30,026 nt of DNA from JAKAXS01 sp041940525 (GCA_041940525.1 JBGTSB010000041.1:1-30026); one strand, 5' to 3'. Shown: positions 1 through 8,791, numbered from the stretch's first letter. Notes: generated from the sequence alone by a model not told the origin. Program-made: numbers and translations.

Positions 1-705
1 TGGTCGTACTGGTCATTCCCTGAACTGCCATCGGTCAAACTCGCTGACACATTCGGTCTTCCCGGCGGAATCCTCGCAGGCCTGATTGGGCTATCCATCG
101 TCTGGTGGCTCGTGTCACTGCGCGAGCGGCACATGTCCCAGCAGCACCTGTCACTGTGGTCCGCCGCACCACCCAATAACGGACCATGGAGGCGGCGCTT
201 ATGGCGTGGCCCCTGGACGTTCGTCTGGGCCGGCGCGGCACTCGTCATCCTCAACGTGGCAACACTTTTGATCGGCCATATGCCGTGGGCCGTCACATAC
301 GGTTTCGCCCTTTGGGGAGCAGCCGCCGCCTCTCAGATTGGAATTGATGTCGCCGCATACCCGTTCTGGTCATGGGCAGGATCGCCAGACGTCCTCTATC
401 GGGCTCTACTGACAAACCAGCAGTCGGTCATGAACGCGGGGATGGTCCTTGGCGCCATGCTCGCCGCCGGACTTGCAGGCAGCTTCTTCTCCATGCCCTG
501 GCCAAGCAAGCGAGCCATCATCGCAGCCCTCATTGGCGGCCTGTTGATGGGCTACGGCGCACGGCTTTCCTTCGGTTGCAACATCGGCGCATTCCTCGGC
601 GGCATCGCATCTGGCTCTTTGCACGGCTGGATCTGGTTCATCTGTGCCTTCGCCGGCTCCCTTGTAGGCATTCGCCTCCGCCCCCACTTCGACCTGGCGA
701 ACTAG
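1..705 (+). CDS. YeeE/YedE family sulfur-compound transporter (5' partial)
   Basis: The frame is open from base 1, so the N-terminus lies outside the window; 234 codons are visible and end in TAG. The product is an integral membrane protein with several hydrophobic helices rich in Gly and Ala. Near the C-terminus it carries the family hallmark GYGARLSFGCNIGAFLGG followed by GSLHGWIW. In characterised YeeE/TsuA-type proteins the Cys of the GCNIGA motif helps pass thiosulfate across the inner membrane. By family knowledge this is therefore an importer of thiosulfate or a related sulfur compound; the substrate here is inferred. It overlaps the stop of the convergent downstream gene by four bases. 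Family assignment is firm, exact substrate is not. Confidence 0.85.
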   Translation, partial: WSYWSFPELPSVKLADTFGLPGGILAGLIGLSIVWWLVSLRERHMSQQHLSLWSAAPPNNGPWRRRLWRGPWTFVWAGAALVILNVATLLIGHMPWAVTYGFALWGAAAASQIGIDVAAYPFWSWAGSPDVLYRALLTNQQSVMNAGMVLGAMLAAGLAGSFFSMPWPSKRAIIAALIGGLLMGYGARLSFGCNIGAFLGGIASGSLHGWIWFICAFAGSLVGIRLRPHFDLAN

Positions 706-1721
706 CGGCTGCCAGAGCCGTTGTTATCAACATTGATCATTTCACGGTTCCGGACCCGGCCGCCGGGATAGATGCGCAAACGGTTTTGACCGGCTTTGTT
801 AGACGGCCATGCCGCCTCAATTGACCTCAAGAATGCATCGGGCATGCCTTCAGGGCCATGCGGAATGACAGTCGAACCTGTCTCAACCTGCCTAAGCCCG
901 GCATCAAGCAAAGGCCGAACATCGGCTAAATCGACAAGATACCGGCGCGCGGAGTAATGCGGAGCAAACTGGCCAATAACCGAGAAAAGCCAGCGCGGCC
1001 AGCGGTCCAGCCTAATGATTGCGTGTGTCGCAAGGTCCGGCAAGATAGTCGCTACGCCCGAAGCCCAAACAATCAAACGCATGGGCTGCCCCACAAGATT
1101 GTCATGATCAGATGTCAGCCCCCAGAAAATCCTTGGAACAAGAACGCCACCACCCAGCTCCTCTTGGAGTTTTTCCTTGCCGGAATTCCAAGCCCAAACG
1201 GCCTCGATCATGGCGCCATCCGCGCAAACAGTCTCGTTCTCGTCAAGAAAATTGAGTGCGGCGGATTCAAGCGAACTGTCTTGAAGCTCCTGCACTGTCC
1301 GCTGCACTCCAAAGCCATAGCCTGTCGCGTTGCTGTCGTTCCAGCCATTCAAGAAGTCGTTTGGACTCCAATCACGAACCTCCTCGAAACTCTGCGGATC
1401 GTAGACACGACAGCCGAATTGCACCACGACCTCGTTCAGGTGACCGGCCGCTTCCAAACCAAAAACGTGCGGCCGAAAATAATTGATATTGAAAGCTATG
1501 TGATTGCCGCCAGGCCAGTCAGGCAGCGCATCAGCATCGTCTTCGCCCCCATCATCCGCCGGCACGAAGGCGAAACTAAAGTACGTACCAGTATCGGGAT
1601 TGTCGTAGAACGCGTCCCGCCTGTCCCCAGTCAGCTCGTAATGTTCGCGCCCGCTGAAGTACGCGGCGAACTCGGCAAGACCAAAGGGCGCCTTGGGAAA
1701 GAGATAAAGATCGTAGCTCAT
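702..1721 (-). CDS. Hypothetical protein, 339 aa, starts MSYDLYLFPK
   Basis: A full-length open frame with normal amino-acid use for a soluble, acidic, aromatic-rich cytoplasmic protein; there is no signal peptide or membrane helix. The N-terminus MSYDLYLFPKAPFG resembles the opening of several poorly described bacterial proteins, but I cannot name a family. The middle contains aromatic-rich stretches (FNINYFRPHVFG, WNDSNATGYGFG) and a run on Leu-Pro-Asp-Leu-Ala near the C-terminal third. No Shine-Dalgarno sequence is obvious before the ATG. It lies 51 bases downstream of the S41 protease gene on the same strand, so the two may be co-transcribed. Its 3' end overlaps the convergent transporter gene by four bases. 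Function unknown. Confidence 0.75.
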   Translation of the reverse strand: MSYDLYLFPKAPFGLAEFAAYFSGREHYELTGDRRDAFYDNPDTGTYFSFAFVPADDGGEDDADALPDWPGGNHIAFNINYFRPHVFGLEAAGHLNEVVVQFGCRVYDPQSFEEVRDWSPNDFLNGWNDSNATGYGFGVQRTVQELQDSSLESAALNFLDENETVCADGAMIEAVWAWNSGKEKLQEELGGGVLVPRIFWGLTSDHDNLVGQPMRLIVWASGVATILPDLATHAIIRLDRWPRWLFSVIGQFAPHYSARRYLVDLADVRPLLDAGLRQVETGSTVIPHGPEGMPDAFLRSIEAAWPSNKAGQNRLRIYPGGRVRNREMINVDNNGSGSR

Positions 1722-1772
1722 CGTACAGCGCCAAAAGCCGCTAATGTTCTCTGCGCGGCAGCTTTTATATCC

Positions 1773-4700
1773 CTACTCCAGCTGCTGCAATAGCACCTCG
1801 ACGGCTTGTTCCAGCTGCGGATCGCGGCCGGATTGGATGGCGGCGGGACCATTATGGACAACGGTTCCAGGAATGATTTCGGTGTTTTCAAAAAACTTCC
1901 CTTCCACCGTGCGAAACCCGAGCTGCGCGAAGGCCAGTGTGAGCCGTTGCTCTTGAGGCTGGTATTGCAGGACTGCGGTCCCCGTACCCGGAACACGGTC
2001 TCCAATCATCGGACCAATCTTCTCGCGCTGATAAAAGGCGGCGAACACCGATGCATCTGAATAGTTCCAGCTATTGACGATCAGCGCGCTCGGCTTGGCC
2101 CACCGGTTGAACGGCGCCGTGCCAAGGTCCACGCCATTACGCGTCACCAAACCCGCATGCCGCTTGCCTGTGAGAAAAGCGCCGAGCTGATCGTGCACGA
2201 GCCCGCCCGGATTGAACCGCGTATCAACAATAGCGGCATCCTTGTCTTTGTCGGCACCGCGCAGGCGGCCGAAGACGGTGCGTAGAGGTCCATCGTCCAT
2301 TTTCCGGACATGCACGTAGGCGAGACGCCCGCCGGAAAGCTTGGTTACGAGTGCGCGGCGCCGTTCCACCCATGCTTGATAGAGAAGCTCATAGTCCAAA
2401 CCTGCCGGTCCCGGCCGGACTGTTACGTCCTTGGTCTCACCACCATCAGCCGGGCGCACACTTAATCGAACGGCCCGTCCAGTCTTGTGGTTCAAATGCG
2501 GATAAATGGTCTGCGTTGCTTCAATCGCCTTCCCATCAACGGCAAGAATAACCGCGCCCGGCGATATCGCGCTGCCGGCCATATCGGCAGGCCCACCTGA
2601 CAAGACGTTCATCACGCGCATGCCGGAACCGGAATAGTCCAGGTCATAGATCAGACCCAGATCACCTGTCTTGTCCCAGGATGCCGGCGCATTCTCAAAT
2701 TTGGTATACATATGGGAGGCATTAAGCTCACCCTGCATCTCCGCGATAAATTCCGCGAACGACTCCCAGTGAGAAATATGCGGCACGTACTTGGCATAGA
2801 GCTCCCGCACTTTAGGCCAATCAACCCCGTGCATGTTGGCGTCATAAAATTTCGATTGCACGATCCGCCATTGGCTGTTGAAGAGGTACTTCAGTTCTTC
2901 GGAGAAATCGAACGGCGCCTCAACAGAGAACGGTATCTTTTTGGTCGATCCATTGGACAGGTCGATGCGCTCCAGCGCGCTGCTGGTGATCGTGTAGAGA
3001 GCCTTCCCCTTGCGATCGATTTCAATCGATTTGACGCCAGCCAGCGGACGAGAAAACAACTGAGTGCCGGCGCGCGTGTTCAAATCGAAAACCTGGCCGA
3101 CCAGACTTTGGCCATGCTGAAGCGTGACCACGGCAATACGCCGATTGTCCGCCAAAATCCCCGCCGACACGATAGGCGACGGAAACGGCGTAACCCGGAT
3201 TTTTCGGTGCGCCAGCCTATCCAAGTCTAAATCCGGCTTGTCCGCTTCGGCGCCCGCAGCGACCGTTTGCGAAGACTGCCCGGCTGAGCGCGCCTGATAA
3301 GCGGCATCAGTCAGATACGCCGCCATGACATCACTATCCGATTGAATTTCACGCAGGTTGCGATCGGAAAACCGCTTCGTTCTCCAGGCCAATACTGAGC
3401 CATCGGGACTGAAGACGGCATGCCGGTCTCCGAAACCATCATCGCTGATTTTTTGTGGTGGCCTAGCGCCTTGAGGATCGATCAAGACGACATTGGTATC
3501 TCCCAACTGAAACCCAATCGACGCAGCAATGAACCGTCCATCAGGTGACCACGTGAAGGAGAACTCGTTCTCCGTGTAGTAATATGTCGCGCTATCTGGC
3601 AGCACCTCCACGCTTTTCCCGGACTTCAGGTCCAGAACCTTCAACGCATTGCGGTCATCACGAAAAGCCACACGCGTGCCTTGAGGGTCAAAGGCGGGCT
3701 GAAGCGCGTCTGTCTCCGTATCGAGCACAACCCGTTCTTTCATTTCCAACGCTTGCGAGAATGTCGCGGCACCATCACCGGCAATCTCCGTCGCGTAGAG
3801 ATCCCAATCGCCGGTCCGCTCAGCCGCGTAAAGCAACGTCTTGCCGTCTGGAGAAAAGCTCACCGAGCGTTCTGCCTGAGGCGTGTTGGTGATGCGTCGG
3901 ACCTGTCCGCTATCGGACGCAATGACGAAGACATCACCGCGAGCGACAACCGCGACTTCCTTGTCGTTCGGAGAAATAGCCAGTTCCGAGATTTGATCAT
4001 TGAGCTTGCTGAACACCTGCCCAGTGTAAAACGTGCCTTGCCGGATGCGAACGGGCACCTTGACGGCCGACGCTGCCCCCGGATCCAAACGATAAATCTC
4101 CGTATCCCAGGTGTAGACGATCGTCCCATCCTGCGCGACCGAAGGAAAGCGCACCGGCAACGTGTCGTGATTAGTAAGGCGTTCGGGCACGCCTTCACCG
4201 TTGAGCGCCATGCGCCACAGATTGAACGTCTCCGGTTTGGCGTCAGGCTCGCCTTTCCAGCCCGCCGGCATCTCCGCCGAAAAGATCAGAGTCTTGCCAT
4301 CTGGCGAAAATCGCGGGCAGCGTTCCATGCCGCGATACGTTGTCAGGCGGCGATGCGCCTTTCTGTCGAGATCATAAAGCCAGATGTCCGGTGTGCCGCC
4401 CGAGATTTCCCGCTTGCGCCATTCGAGCTCCAGCGAAATCTGCCGGACGTATGCCAGCGTTTTTCCATCAGGGCTGATGGCCGCCATCCGCGCTGCGTGG
4501 GGCATCACGAGACGTTCGCGGCCGCCGTCCACCGGCACCGAATAGATCATCCCGCTCCGCGCTAAAACTGGACTGAGATAGTCCGTCCTCAAGTCCGCGG
4601 AACGCGGCGCCGAAAAAATGACCCTCTTGCCATCAGACGCGAAAGCGAGCGGCTTTTCAGCCTGCGAATGGGACGTCAAACGGCGTATGGCCCCACCCTC

Positions 4701-5036
4701 GGCGGGAATCACGAAAACATCCGCTGCGTTGTAACGGTCAGAAGCAAACGCGATCAGTTTGCTATCGGGCGACCAAACCGGCGCGGTGCTGCGAAACTGT
4801 CGCTCTGTCAGAGGAACGGCATCACCGCCCTTGCTCGCAACAACCCAAATCTGTCCGCGATACACGAAAGCAATCGATTGGCCATCCGGCGAAACGCGCG
4901 CTTCTCGCATCCACAATGGCCGGTCTGGGCGAGGCTCCTGTGCCGCCGCAGCACCGCACCAACACGCCACCGATGCGAACAAGCACAACGCGCGCGCCAA
5001 CACCGGAGAACAAGGTTTATCAATGTGCCGACCCAT
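1773..5036 (-). CDS. Tricorn-like S41 family peptidase with beta-propeller and PDZ domains
   Basis: A 1088-residue protein, close to the size of tricorn protease. The start is ATG at 5036, because GGGAG precedes it and a signal peptide follows (hydrophobic core ending AAAAQ); an upstream ATG at 5090 would place 18 extra residues before the signal. Many SPDGK-type propeller repeats fill roughly residues 30-630. A helical segment with MHGVDW and a Ser-His pair (NASHMY) follows near 720-780, then a PDZ domain near 790-870. The S41 core contains DTRFNPGG and the nucleophile Ser in NYSDAS (about residue 993), with a Glu-Asn (FFEN, about 1050) matching the tricorn glutamate. All expected catalytic positions appear present. 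It probably degrades peptides in the periplasm. The substrate is unknown. Confidence 0.9.
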   Translation of the reverse strand: MGRHIDKPCSPVLARALCLFASVACWCGAAAAQEPRPDRPLWMREARVSPDGQSIAFVYRGQIWVVASKGGDAVPLTERQFRSTAPVWSPDSKLIAFASDRYNAADVFVIPAEGGAIRRLTSHSQAEKPLAFASDGKRVIFSAPRSADLRTDYLSPVLARSGMIYSVPVDGGRERLVMPHAARMAAISPDGKTLAYVRQISLELEWRKREISGGTPDIWLYDLDRKAHRRLTTYRGMERCPRFSPDGKTLIFSAEMPAGWKGEPDAKPETFNLWRMALNGEGVPERLTNHDTLPVRFPSVAQDGTIVYTWDTEIYRLDPGAASAVKVPVRIRQGTFYTGQVFSKLNDQISELAISPNDKEVAVVARGDVFVIASDSGQVRRITNTPQAERSVSFSPDGKTLLYAAERTGDWDLYATEIAGDGAATFSQALEMKERVVLDTETDALQPAFDPQGTRVAFRDDRNALKVLDLKSGKSVEVLPDSATYYYTENEFSFTWSPDGRFIAASIGFQLGDTNVVLIDPQGARPPQKISDDGFGDRHAVFSPDGSVLAWRTKRFSDRNLREIQSDSDVMAAYLTDAAYQARSAGQSSQTVAAGAEADKPDLDLDRLAHRKIRVTPFPSPIVSAGILADNRRIAVVTLQHGQSLVGQVFDLNTRAGTQLFSRPLAGVKSIEIDRKGKALYTITSSALERIDLSNGSTKKIPFSVEAPFDFSEELKYLFNSQWRIVQSKFYDANMHGVDWPKVRELYAKYVPHISHWESFAEFIAEMQGELNASHMYTKFENAPASWDKTGDLGLIYDLDYSGSGMRVMNVLSGGPADMAGSAISPGAVILAVDGKAIEATQTIYPHLNHKTGRAVRLSVRPADGGETKDVTVRPGPAGLDYELLYQAWVERRRALVTKLSGGRLAYVHVRKMDDGPLRTVFGRLRGADKDKDAAIVDTRFNPGGLVHDQLGAFLTGKRHAGLVTRNGVDLGTAPFNRWAKPSALIVNSWNYSDASVFAAFYQREKIGPMIGDRVPGTGTAVLQYQPQEQRLTLAFAQLGFRTVEGKFFENTEIIPGTVVHNGPAAIQSGRDPQLEQAVEVLLQQLE

Positions 5037-5185
5037 CAAAACCACTCCCGTCACCAAATACCAACGGACCATGCCCGCACTAGCAAGCAAACACCATCCG
5101 CATCCGTTGGCCGCCAGACCAACGGAGGCGGATCAAGGCTAGCAGGCTGATGTGACGATTGAAACGACTTGGGTCTAACAATGCT

Positions 5186-5596
5186 TTACTGGCGATTATG
5201 CCGGCGTATCTCCATAAGGCGTCCCACGACAGTCAAAAGAGTGCCTAGGCCAAAGAGGCCCGCAATAAGCAGCTGGAGATACCCTTCCGCATCCTGCTTG
5301 CTCAGCACGACATTGGCCACGCTCGCATCAGACATGCTGTAGCGATCCATAAGCTTGGTCTTCGCATCGGTCGCCTTCTGAATTTCTGCGGCAGGCGCCT
5401 TTACGGCCTCTAGGATTGAGACACGGTTGTCAAAGACCGCGTTGGCCAAAACCTGGCTGTTCTGCTGCTGATAGAACGTGACGAGACGCCAATCGATCTC
5501 GCGTTTCAATGGCTCCAGATAGAAAATCTGAGCTGCTGTGCTCATAAAGACGAGCAAAAGTCCCAACACTTCAAACCACTGATACGATCTTAGCAC
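5186..5596 (-). CDS. Small membrane protein with two transmembrane segments
   Basis: A 136-residue protein starting at a GTG with GGAGG five bases upstream, which decides the start. Residues about 9-27 and 108-126 form hydrophobic helices. The region between them (about 80 residues) is polar, helical and charged and would lie on one side of the membrane. The C-terminus is basic (RLMEIRRHNRQ), suggesting it faces the cytoplasm. I recognise no family. The gene stands alone on the minus strand between the S41 protease and the pirin terminator. It could be a small envelope-stress or accessory protein, but nothing in the sequence points to a specific role. Confidence 0.75.
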   Translation of the reverse strand: MLRSYQWFEVLGLLLVFMSTAAQIFYLEPLKREIDWRLVTFYQQQNSQVLANAVFDNRVSILEAVKAPAAEIQKATDAKTKLMDRYSMSDASVANVVLSKQDAEGYLQLLIAGLFGLGTLLTVVGRLMEIRRHNRQ

Positions 5597-5696
5597 GCCC
5601 CACCTCCCTCGGCTTAGTCTAGCGAGCTATACCACCAAATGCGGCGAAGTGGTTCAATGCTGAACGGCACGGCGGCGACACCGCGCTAGCAGAAAC

Positions 5697-5725
5697 AAAA
5701 CAGCCCCGGTCTATTGCCGGGGCTG
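5697..5725 (-). terminator. Rho-independent terminator of the pirin gene
   Basis: CAGCCCCGG at 5701-5709 pairs with CCGGGGCTG at 5717-5725 across a seven-base loop. Read on the minus strand the stem is followed by TTTTGTTTC. It lies six bases beyond the pirin stop codon, so it most likely ends that transcript. Confidence 0.85.
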
Positions 5726-5731
5726 CCTCCC

Positions 5732-6625
5732 TTACGCTGTCTGCTGCTCGCGGATCGAGCCAAACTTGCCAGCTTGATAGTCAAGCATAGCCTGCTTGAT
5801 CTCGCCCAGCGTGTTCATGACAAACGGTCCATGCGCAGCAACGGGCTCGTTGATGGGCTCACCGGTCAGGACGAGCAACTTCGCCTCGCCGTTCGCCTCA
5901 ATCGAGATGCCGCCACCATTCCGATCGAGGATCACCGTTTGCGCTTCACGCGCAATTTGATGTCCATCGATCTCGACGGTGCCGGACAGCACCAGAACGG
6001 ACAGCGTGTGTCCCTCCGGCACATCCAACTTCGCAGTCTTGCCGCGAGCCAGACGCACATCCCAGATGTTAATCGGCGTGAATGTGCTAGCAGGCCCTTT
6101 GACAGCCGTGCCGTTGGCATCGCTGAAGCTGCCAGCGATCACACGCACGCGGCCCGCGCCCTCAGGCAAGTCAACCACGGGAATATCGCTAGCCACCAAA
6201 GTTTGATAGCCAGGCTCCGCCGACTTGTCCTTCGCAGGCAAGTTCACCCACAACTGCACCATTTCAAAGTCGCCACCCTTCGCGGAGAAAGCTGGCGAAT
6301 GAAACTCCTCATGCAGGATGCCTGACCCGGCCGTCATCCACTGAACATCACCAGGGCCGATGACACCACCAGCACCGGTCGAGTCGCGATGCTCAACCTC
6401 GCCGTGATAGACGATCGTGACTGTCTCGAAACCCTTGTGCGGATGCTCTCCAACGCCGCGCCGCTCGTCCGTCGGCGTGAACGTCGCAGGTCCAGCATAG
6501 TCGAGCATAAGGAACGGACTGACATCGGCACCCTGACCAGCATGCGAAAGCATGGTGCGAACCGGAAAACCGTCACCAACCCAATGCTGCCGAGGCGCAC
6601 TGTAAACACCCAGGATCTGTCTCAT
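5732..6625 (-). CDS. Pirin family protein
   Basis: A 297-residue bicupin protein. The start chosen is ATG at 6625, preceded by AGGAGA at ideal spacing and opening MRQILGVYSAPRQHWVGDG; the ATG at 6691 has no ribosome site. The N-terminal cupin has the pirin metal motif HPHKGFETVT, then EVEHRDSTG, GPGDVQWMTAGSGILHEEFHS, giving the usual three His and one Glu iron ligands. The C-terminal cupin carries LSVLVLSGTVEIDG and ends in a conserved-looking GEPINEPVAAHGPFVMNT block. Bacterial pirins include quercetin dioxygenases and partners of metabolic enzymes; which applies here is unknown. It sits downstream of two hydrolase genes on the same strand, with a 111-base gap holding a palindrome, so it may have its own promoter. 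Confidence 0.93.
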   Translation of the reverse strand: MRQILGVYSAPRQHWVGDGFPVRTMLSHAGQGADVSPFLMLDYAGPATFTPTDERRGVGEHPHKGFETVTIVYHGEVEHRDSTGAGGVIGPGDVQWMTAGSGILHEEFHSPAFSAKGGDFEMVQLWVNLPAKDKSAEPGYQTLVASDIPVVDLPEGAGRVRVIAGSFSDANGTAVKGPASTFTPINIWDVRLARGKTAKLDVPEGHTLSVLVLSGTVEIDGHQIAREAQTVILDRNGGGISIEANGEAKLLVLTGEPINEPVAAHGPFVMNTLGEIKQAMLDYQAGKFGSIREQQTA

Positions 6626-6686
6626 TGCCGTGCTTCTCCTTTCTGGCGCTCCAGGCGCCACTTTTCGAAAGCGAGGAGATAGGAAG

Positions 6687-6703
6687 AGCAAACCCGGTTT
6701 GCT
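6687..6703. promoter_or_regulatory. 17-bp palindrome upstream of pirin
   Basis: AGCAAACC and GGTTTGCT flank a single central base, making a perfect 8-bp inverted repeat about 60 bases before the pirin ATG. A second short palindrome, CTGTACAG, lies at 6708-6715. The position suits an operator; no regulator is identified. Confidence 0.4.
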
Positions 6704-6736
6704 AGAGCTGTACAGTCTGTCGCGGTTGAGCCAACC

Positions 6737-7498
6737 TCAGCGCAAAATAGCCACAACGCGCGCTGGCGCCGCTGATGCCCCAACGAGAGGCAGCGGAAAA
6801 ACGGCCACCTCAAATCCCGTTAGCGGCAAAGCACCAAGATTGACCAGCTGCTCCATATGCCAATAGGGCCGCCGCTGCCCAACACGATGCCCCTCCCAGA
6901 ACAACGTGGCATCATTCGTCTCCCGGGCTTTTTTGATCTGAGCGGGAAATGGCAAATCCCATCCCCATTGATCGATGCCGGTCACGGTTACCCCCCGGTC
7001 GAGCAACCAATCGGTAGCTGCCGCCGACATCCCCGTGCCCGACGTCCAATACTCCTTTGTCTCAATAAGCCGATCGCGCCCTGTTCTGATCAGCACGATG
7101 TTCTCCGGGCCGATCTCGCACCCGGCCTGTTCGAGCGCGGCTTCCATGTCGTCTACGGTGATCGGGTCGTTGTCGGCCTTGTGCGTCATGTCGAAGACCA
7201 CGCCAGGCCCGAGACAGCGCTCTAGCGGAATCTGCTCGATCGTCTGCGCCGGCTTGCCTTCGCTCTCTGGACCGTAGTGCCACGGCGCATCTATGTGCGT
7301 CGTCGCGTGCACACCCATCTTCGTGATGGTGTCGTCGGCCCAGCCGCTAAAGTCTTTCGGCATAAGCTTGAACGGTAGACCGAGAGCGCGAACCAGCAGA
7401 CGCGCCATCCAACGCGGCTTCGGCTTCACCTTCACTTGCATGAAGAACGGATCATAACGGTTGTAACGAATAGGCTTCGATAGGTCGATAATCCTCAC
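6737..7498 (-). CDS. Cyclase family protein (kynurenine-formamidase-like hydrolase)
   Basis: A 253-residue protein starting at GTG within the overlap GTGA shared with the stop of the upstream FAH-family gene, a clear sign of translational coupling. The opening MRIIDLSKPI is typical of the family. The metal-binding motif is present as HATTHIDAPWHYG (about residues 64-76), and the downstream active-site region GIDQWGWDLPF and the C-terminal WHMEQLVNLGALP are also as expected. Members of this Mn/Zn-dependent family hydrolyse amides or lactones such as N-formylkynurenine or isatin. The long proline- and lysine-rich N-terminal insert (KVKPKPRWMARLLVRALG) makes simple KynB identity unlikely. With the FAH neighbour it probably acts in a degradative pathway under TetR control; the substrate is inferred only as a ring-cleavage or amide compound. 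Confidence 0.9.
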   Translation of the reverse strand: MRIIDLSKPIRYNRYDPFFMQVKVKPKPRWMARLLVRALGLPFKLMPKDFSGWADDTITKMGVHATTHIDAPWHYGPESEGKPAQTIEQIPLERCLGPGVVFDMTHKADNDPITVDDMEAALEQAGCEIGPENIVLIRTGRDRLIETKEYWTSGTGMSAAATDWLLDRGVTVTGIDQWGWDLPFPAQIKKARETNDATLFWEGHRVGQRRPYWHMEQLVNLGALPLTGFEVAVFPLPLVGASAAPARVVAILR

Positions 7499-8484
7499 GA
7501 AGACACCTCTTCCACAATGCGGTTAGCAATAGAGCCAAGGCCGTGAATGCCCACTTCGATAACGTCACCGGGCTGAAGAAAGCGATCTAACTCGATGCCG
7601 CTCCCTCCGGGCAGTGTGCCTGAGCCAAACACTTCGCCAGGATGAAGCCGCTCCGAGCGCGACGCGTGCGCCAACACCTCACCTAACGACCAGCGCGCAC
7701 CGGCCGCCAACGGCTTAGCAACCTCATCATCATTGATGCGCACGTAGCCTTCTAGAGACGCCCAGCGCGGCAAGATCTCATCCGCCGTAACGACGATAGA
7801 CGACATCGCGTTCGCAAAGTGCTTCGACTTCTGCGGCCCAAACCCCGAACGCATCTCATCAAGTTGCACATCGCGCGCACTGAAATCATTCAGAACGAAA
7901 AAGCCGCCAATCGCGGCCTCTGCCTGATCAGAACTGGCGTTGTAAAGTCCACGCGCCAAAACGAAGCCCAGCTCCAGCTCATAGTCGAGCGCCTTCGTAT
8001 ACGAAGGCATTGGCACATCATCGCCGTCGTTCAGAAAATTGAGGTGATTGCCAAAATAATAGATCGGCTCACGATGCCAAAGAGCCTTAGGCTTCAACGC
8101 CGGAAATTCTTTCCCGGTGATGGATTCAAAGCCCGACACTATGGGGAGCAGATGAGACTTGAATGACCGGACGAACCCGCGAGCAGCATCGATAGCGTGC
8201 CGCTCATACAGCATAAAATCGCGAAAAGACCTCGGCTCGAACGGCAGCACGCAACTGTCCTCAGCAGCATTCGGTACTTTATCGAGAACGAGATCGCCTA
8301 CTGCCTGATGAATAGCGACCGGTGCCTCTAAAAACGCGACAACATCGCCGGACCATCGCTCAAGGTCGAGATTATCTGGCTCTGGCGAGAGCCGCGCCAG
8401 AACATCACGCAACGGACACCAAGCCTTTCCAGCCGAAACCTGAACCTGACAGCCCGCCACTGCGGACACTCGCCTCAAACGCAT
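7495..8484 (-). CDS. Fumarylacetoacetate hydrolase family protein
   Basis: A 329-residue soluble enzyme. The start at ATG 8484 (MRLRRVSAVAGC) is preferred over the ATG at 8547, because FAH-family N-terminal strands begin here and GGACAGGA lies just upstream. The core shows YELELGFVLARG and FVLNDFSARDVQ, which provide the acidic metal ligands, and the family closing block GSGTLPGGSGIELDRFLQPGDVIEVGIHGLG. The family hydrolyses or decarboxylates beta-diketo acids, for example fumarylacetoacetate, acylpyruvates and oxaloacetate. The gene overlaps the cyclase-family gene by four bases and lies divergent to a TetR regulator. That arrangement suggests a small inducible catabolic operon. The exact substrate cannot be read from the sequence. 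Confidence 0.92.
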   Translation of the reverse strand: MRLRRVSAVAGCQVQVSAGKAWCPLRDVLARLSPEPDNLDLERWSGDVVAFLEAPVAIHQAVGDLVLDKVPNAAEDSCVLPFEPRSFRDFMLYERHAIDAARGFVRSFKSHLLPIVSGFESITGKEFPALKPKALWHREPIYYFGNHLNFLNDGDDVPMPSYTKALDYELELGFVLARGLYNASSDQAEAAIGGFFVLNDFSARDVQLDEMRSGFGPQKSKHFANAMSSIVVTADEILPRWASLEGYVRINDDEVAKPLAAGARWSLGEVLAHASRSERLHPGEVFGSGTLPGGSGIELDRFLQPGDVIEVGIHGLGSIANRIVEEVSS

Positions 8485-8729
8485 ATCCTGTCCTAACGAC
8501 CCGTCCACCAACGCAACATGGGTGATTATTGCATGCCTGAGCAACATCGCGACAGCAGCCGTTCCTCCCGGAACAGCGCATGACGTTCGACAAGGCCATC
8601 ACGTCTGCAGCAGTGCACCGCGACACACGCAGCGCACATCAGGGAGACGGGACATTCTCAAATGCTATCGGCAGCCGCTTCACGGCGGCACTCGACATAA
8701 AACCTCGGTCTTTCCCCCAATAAATGGAC

Positions 8730-8758
8730 TTGAAAACCTATATCGATCGTTATATACA
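8730..8758 (+). promoter_or_regulatory. Predicted sigma-70 promoter of tetR
   Basis: TTGAAA at 8730-8735 and TATACA at 8753-8758 are separated by exactly 17 bases. The -10 box lies in the centre of the inverted repeat at 8741-8774, so binding of a repressor there would block transcription. Transcription would begin near 8765, giving a short leader before the ATG at 8792. Confidence 0.6.
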
Positions 8759-8774
8759 TCTATAACGATCGATA
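8741..8774. promoter_or_regulatory. Candidate TetR operator, perfect 14-bp inverted repeat
   Basis: TATCGATCGTTATA (8741-8754) is matched exactly in reverse by TATAACGATCGATA (8761-8774) across a six-base spacer. The site ends 17 bases before the tetR start codon and covers the -10 box. TetR-family repressors commonly bind such dyads next to their own gene, so autoregulation is the natural reading. Confidence 0.75.
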
Positions 8775-8791
8775 CATAGAGAACCGGAAGC

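Larger units (their letters stand above)
8485..8791. promoter_or_regulatory. Divergent control region between FAH-family gene and tetR
   Basis: This 307-base interval separates two divergent genes. Its right third holds the tetR promoter and operator described separately. In the remaining part (8485-8725) I see no convincing gene or further repeat. The promoter of the leftward operon must lie here or in the operator region, but no clear hexamers stand out. Confidence 0.6.

Noticed and set aside
957..1793. Plus-strand frame of 278 codons
   Set aside because: It is antisense to the better supported 339-residue gene and has no start signal or motif.
3681..4565. Long plus-strand open frame of 294 codons
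   Set aside because: It lies wholly inside the S41 protease gene on the opposite strand, is Arg/His rich and has no recognisable motif; it is a shadow of a GC-rich gene.
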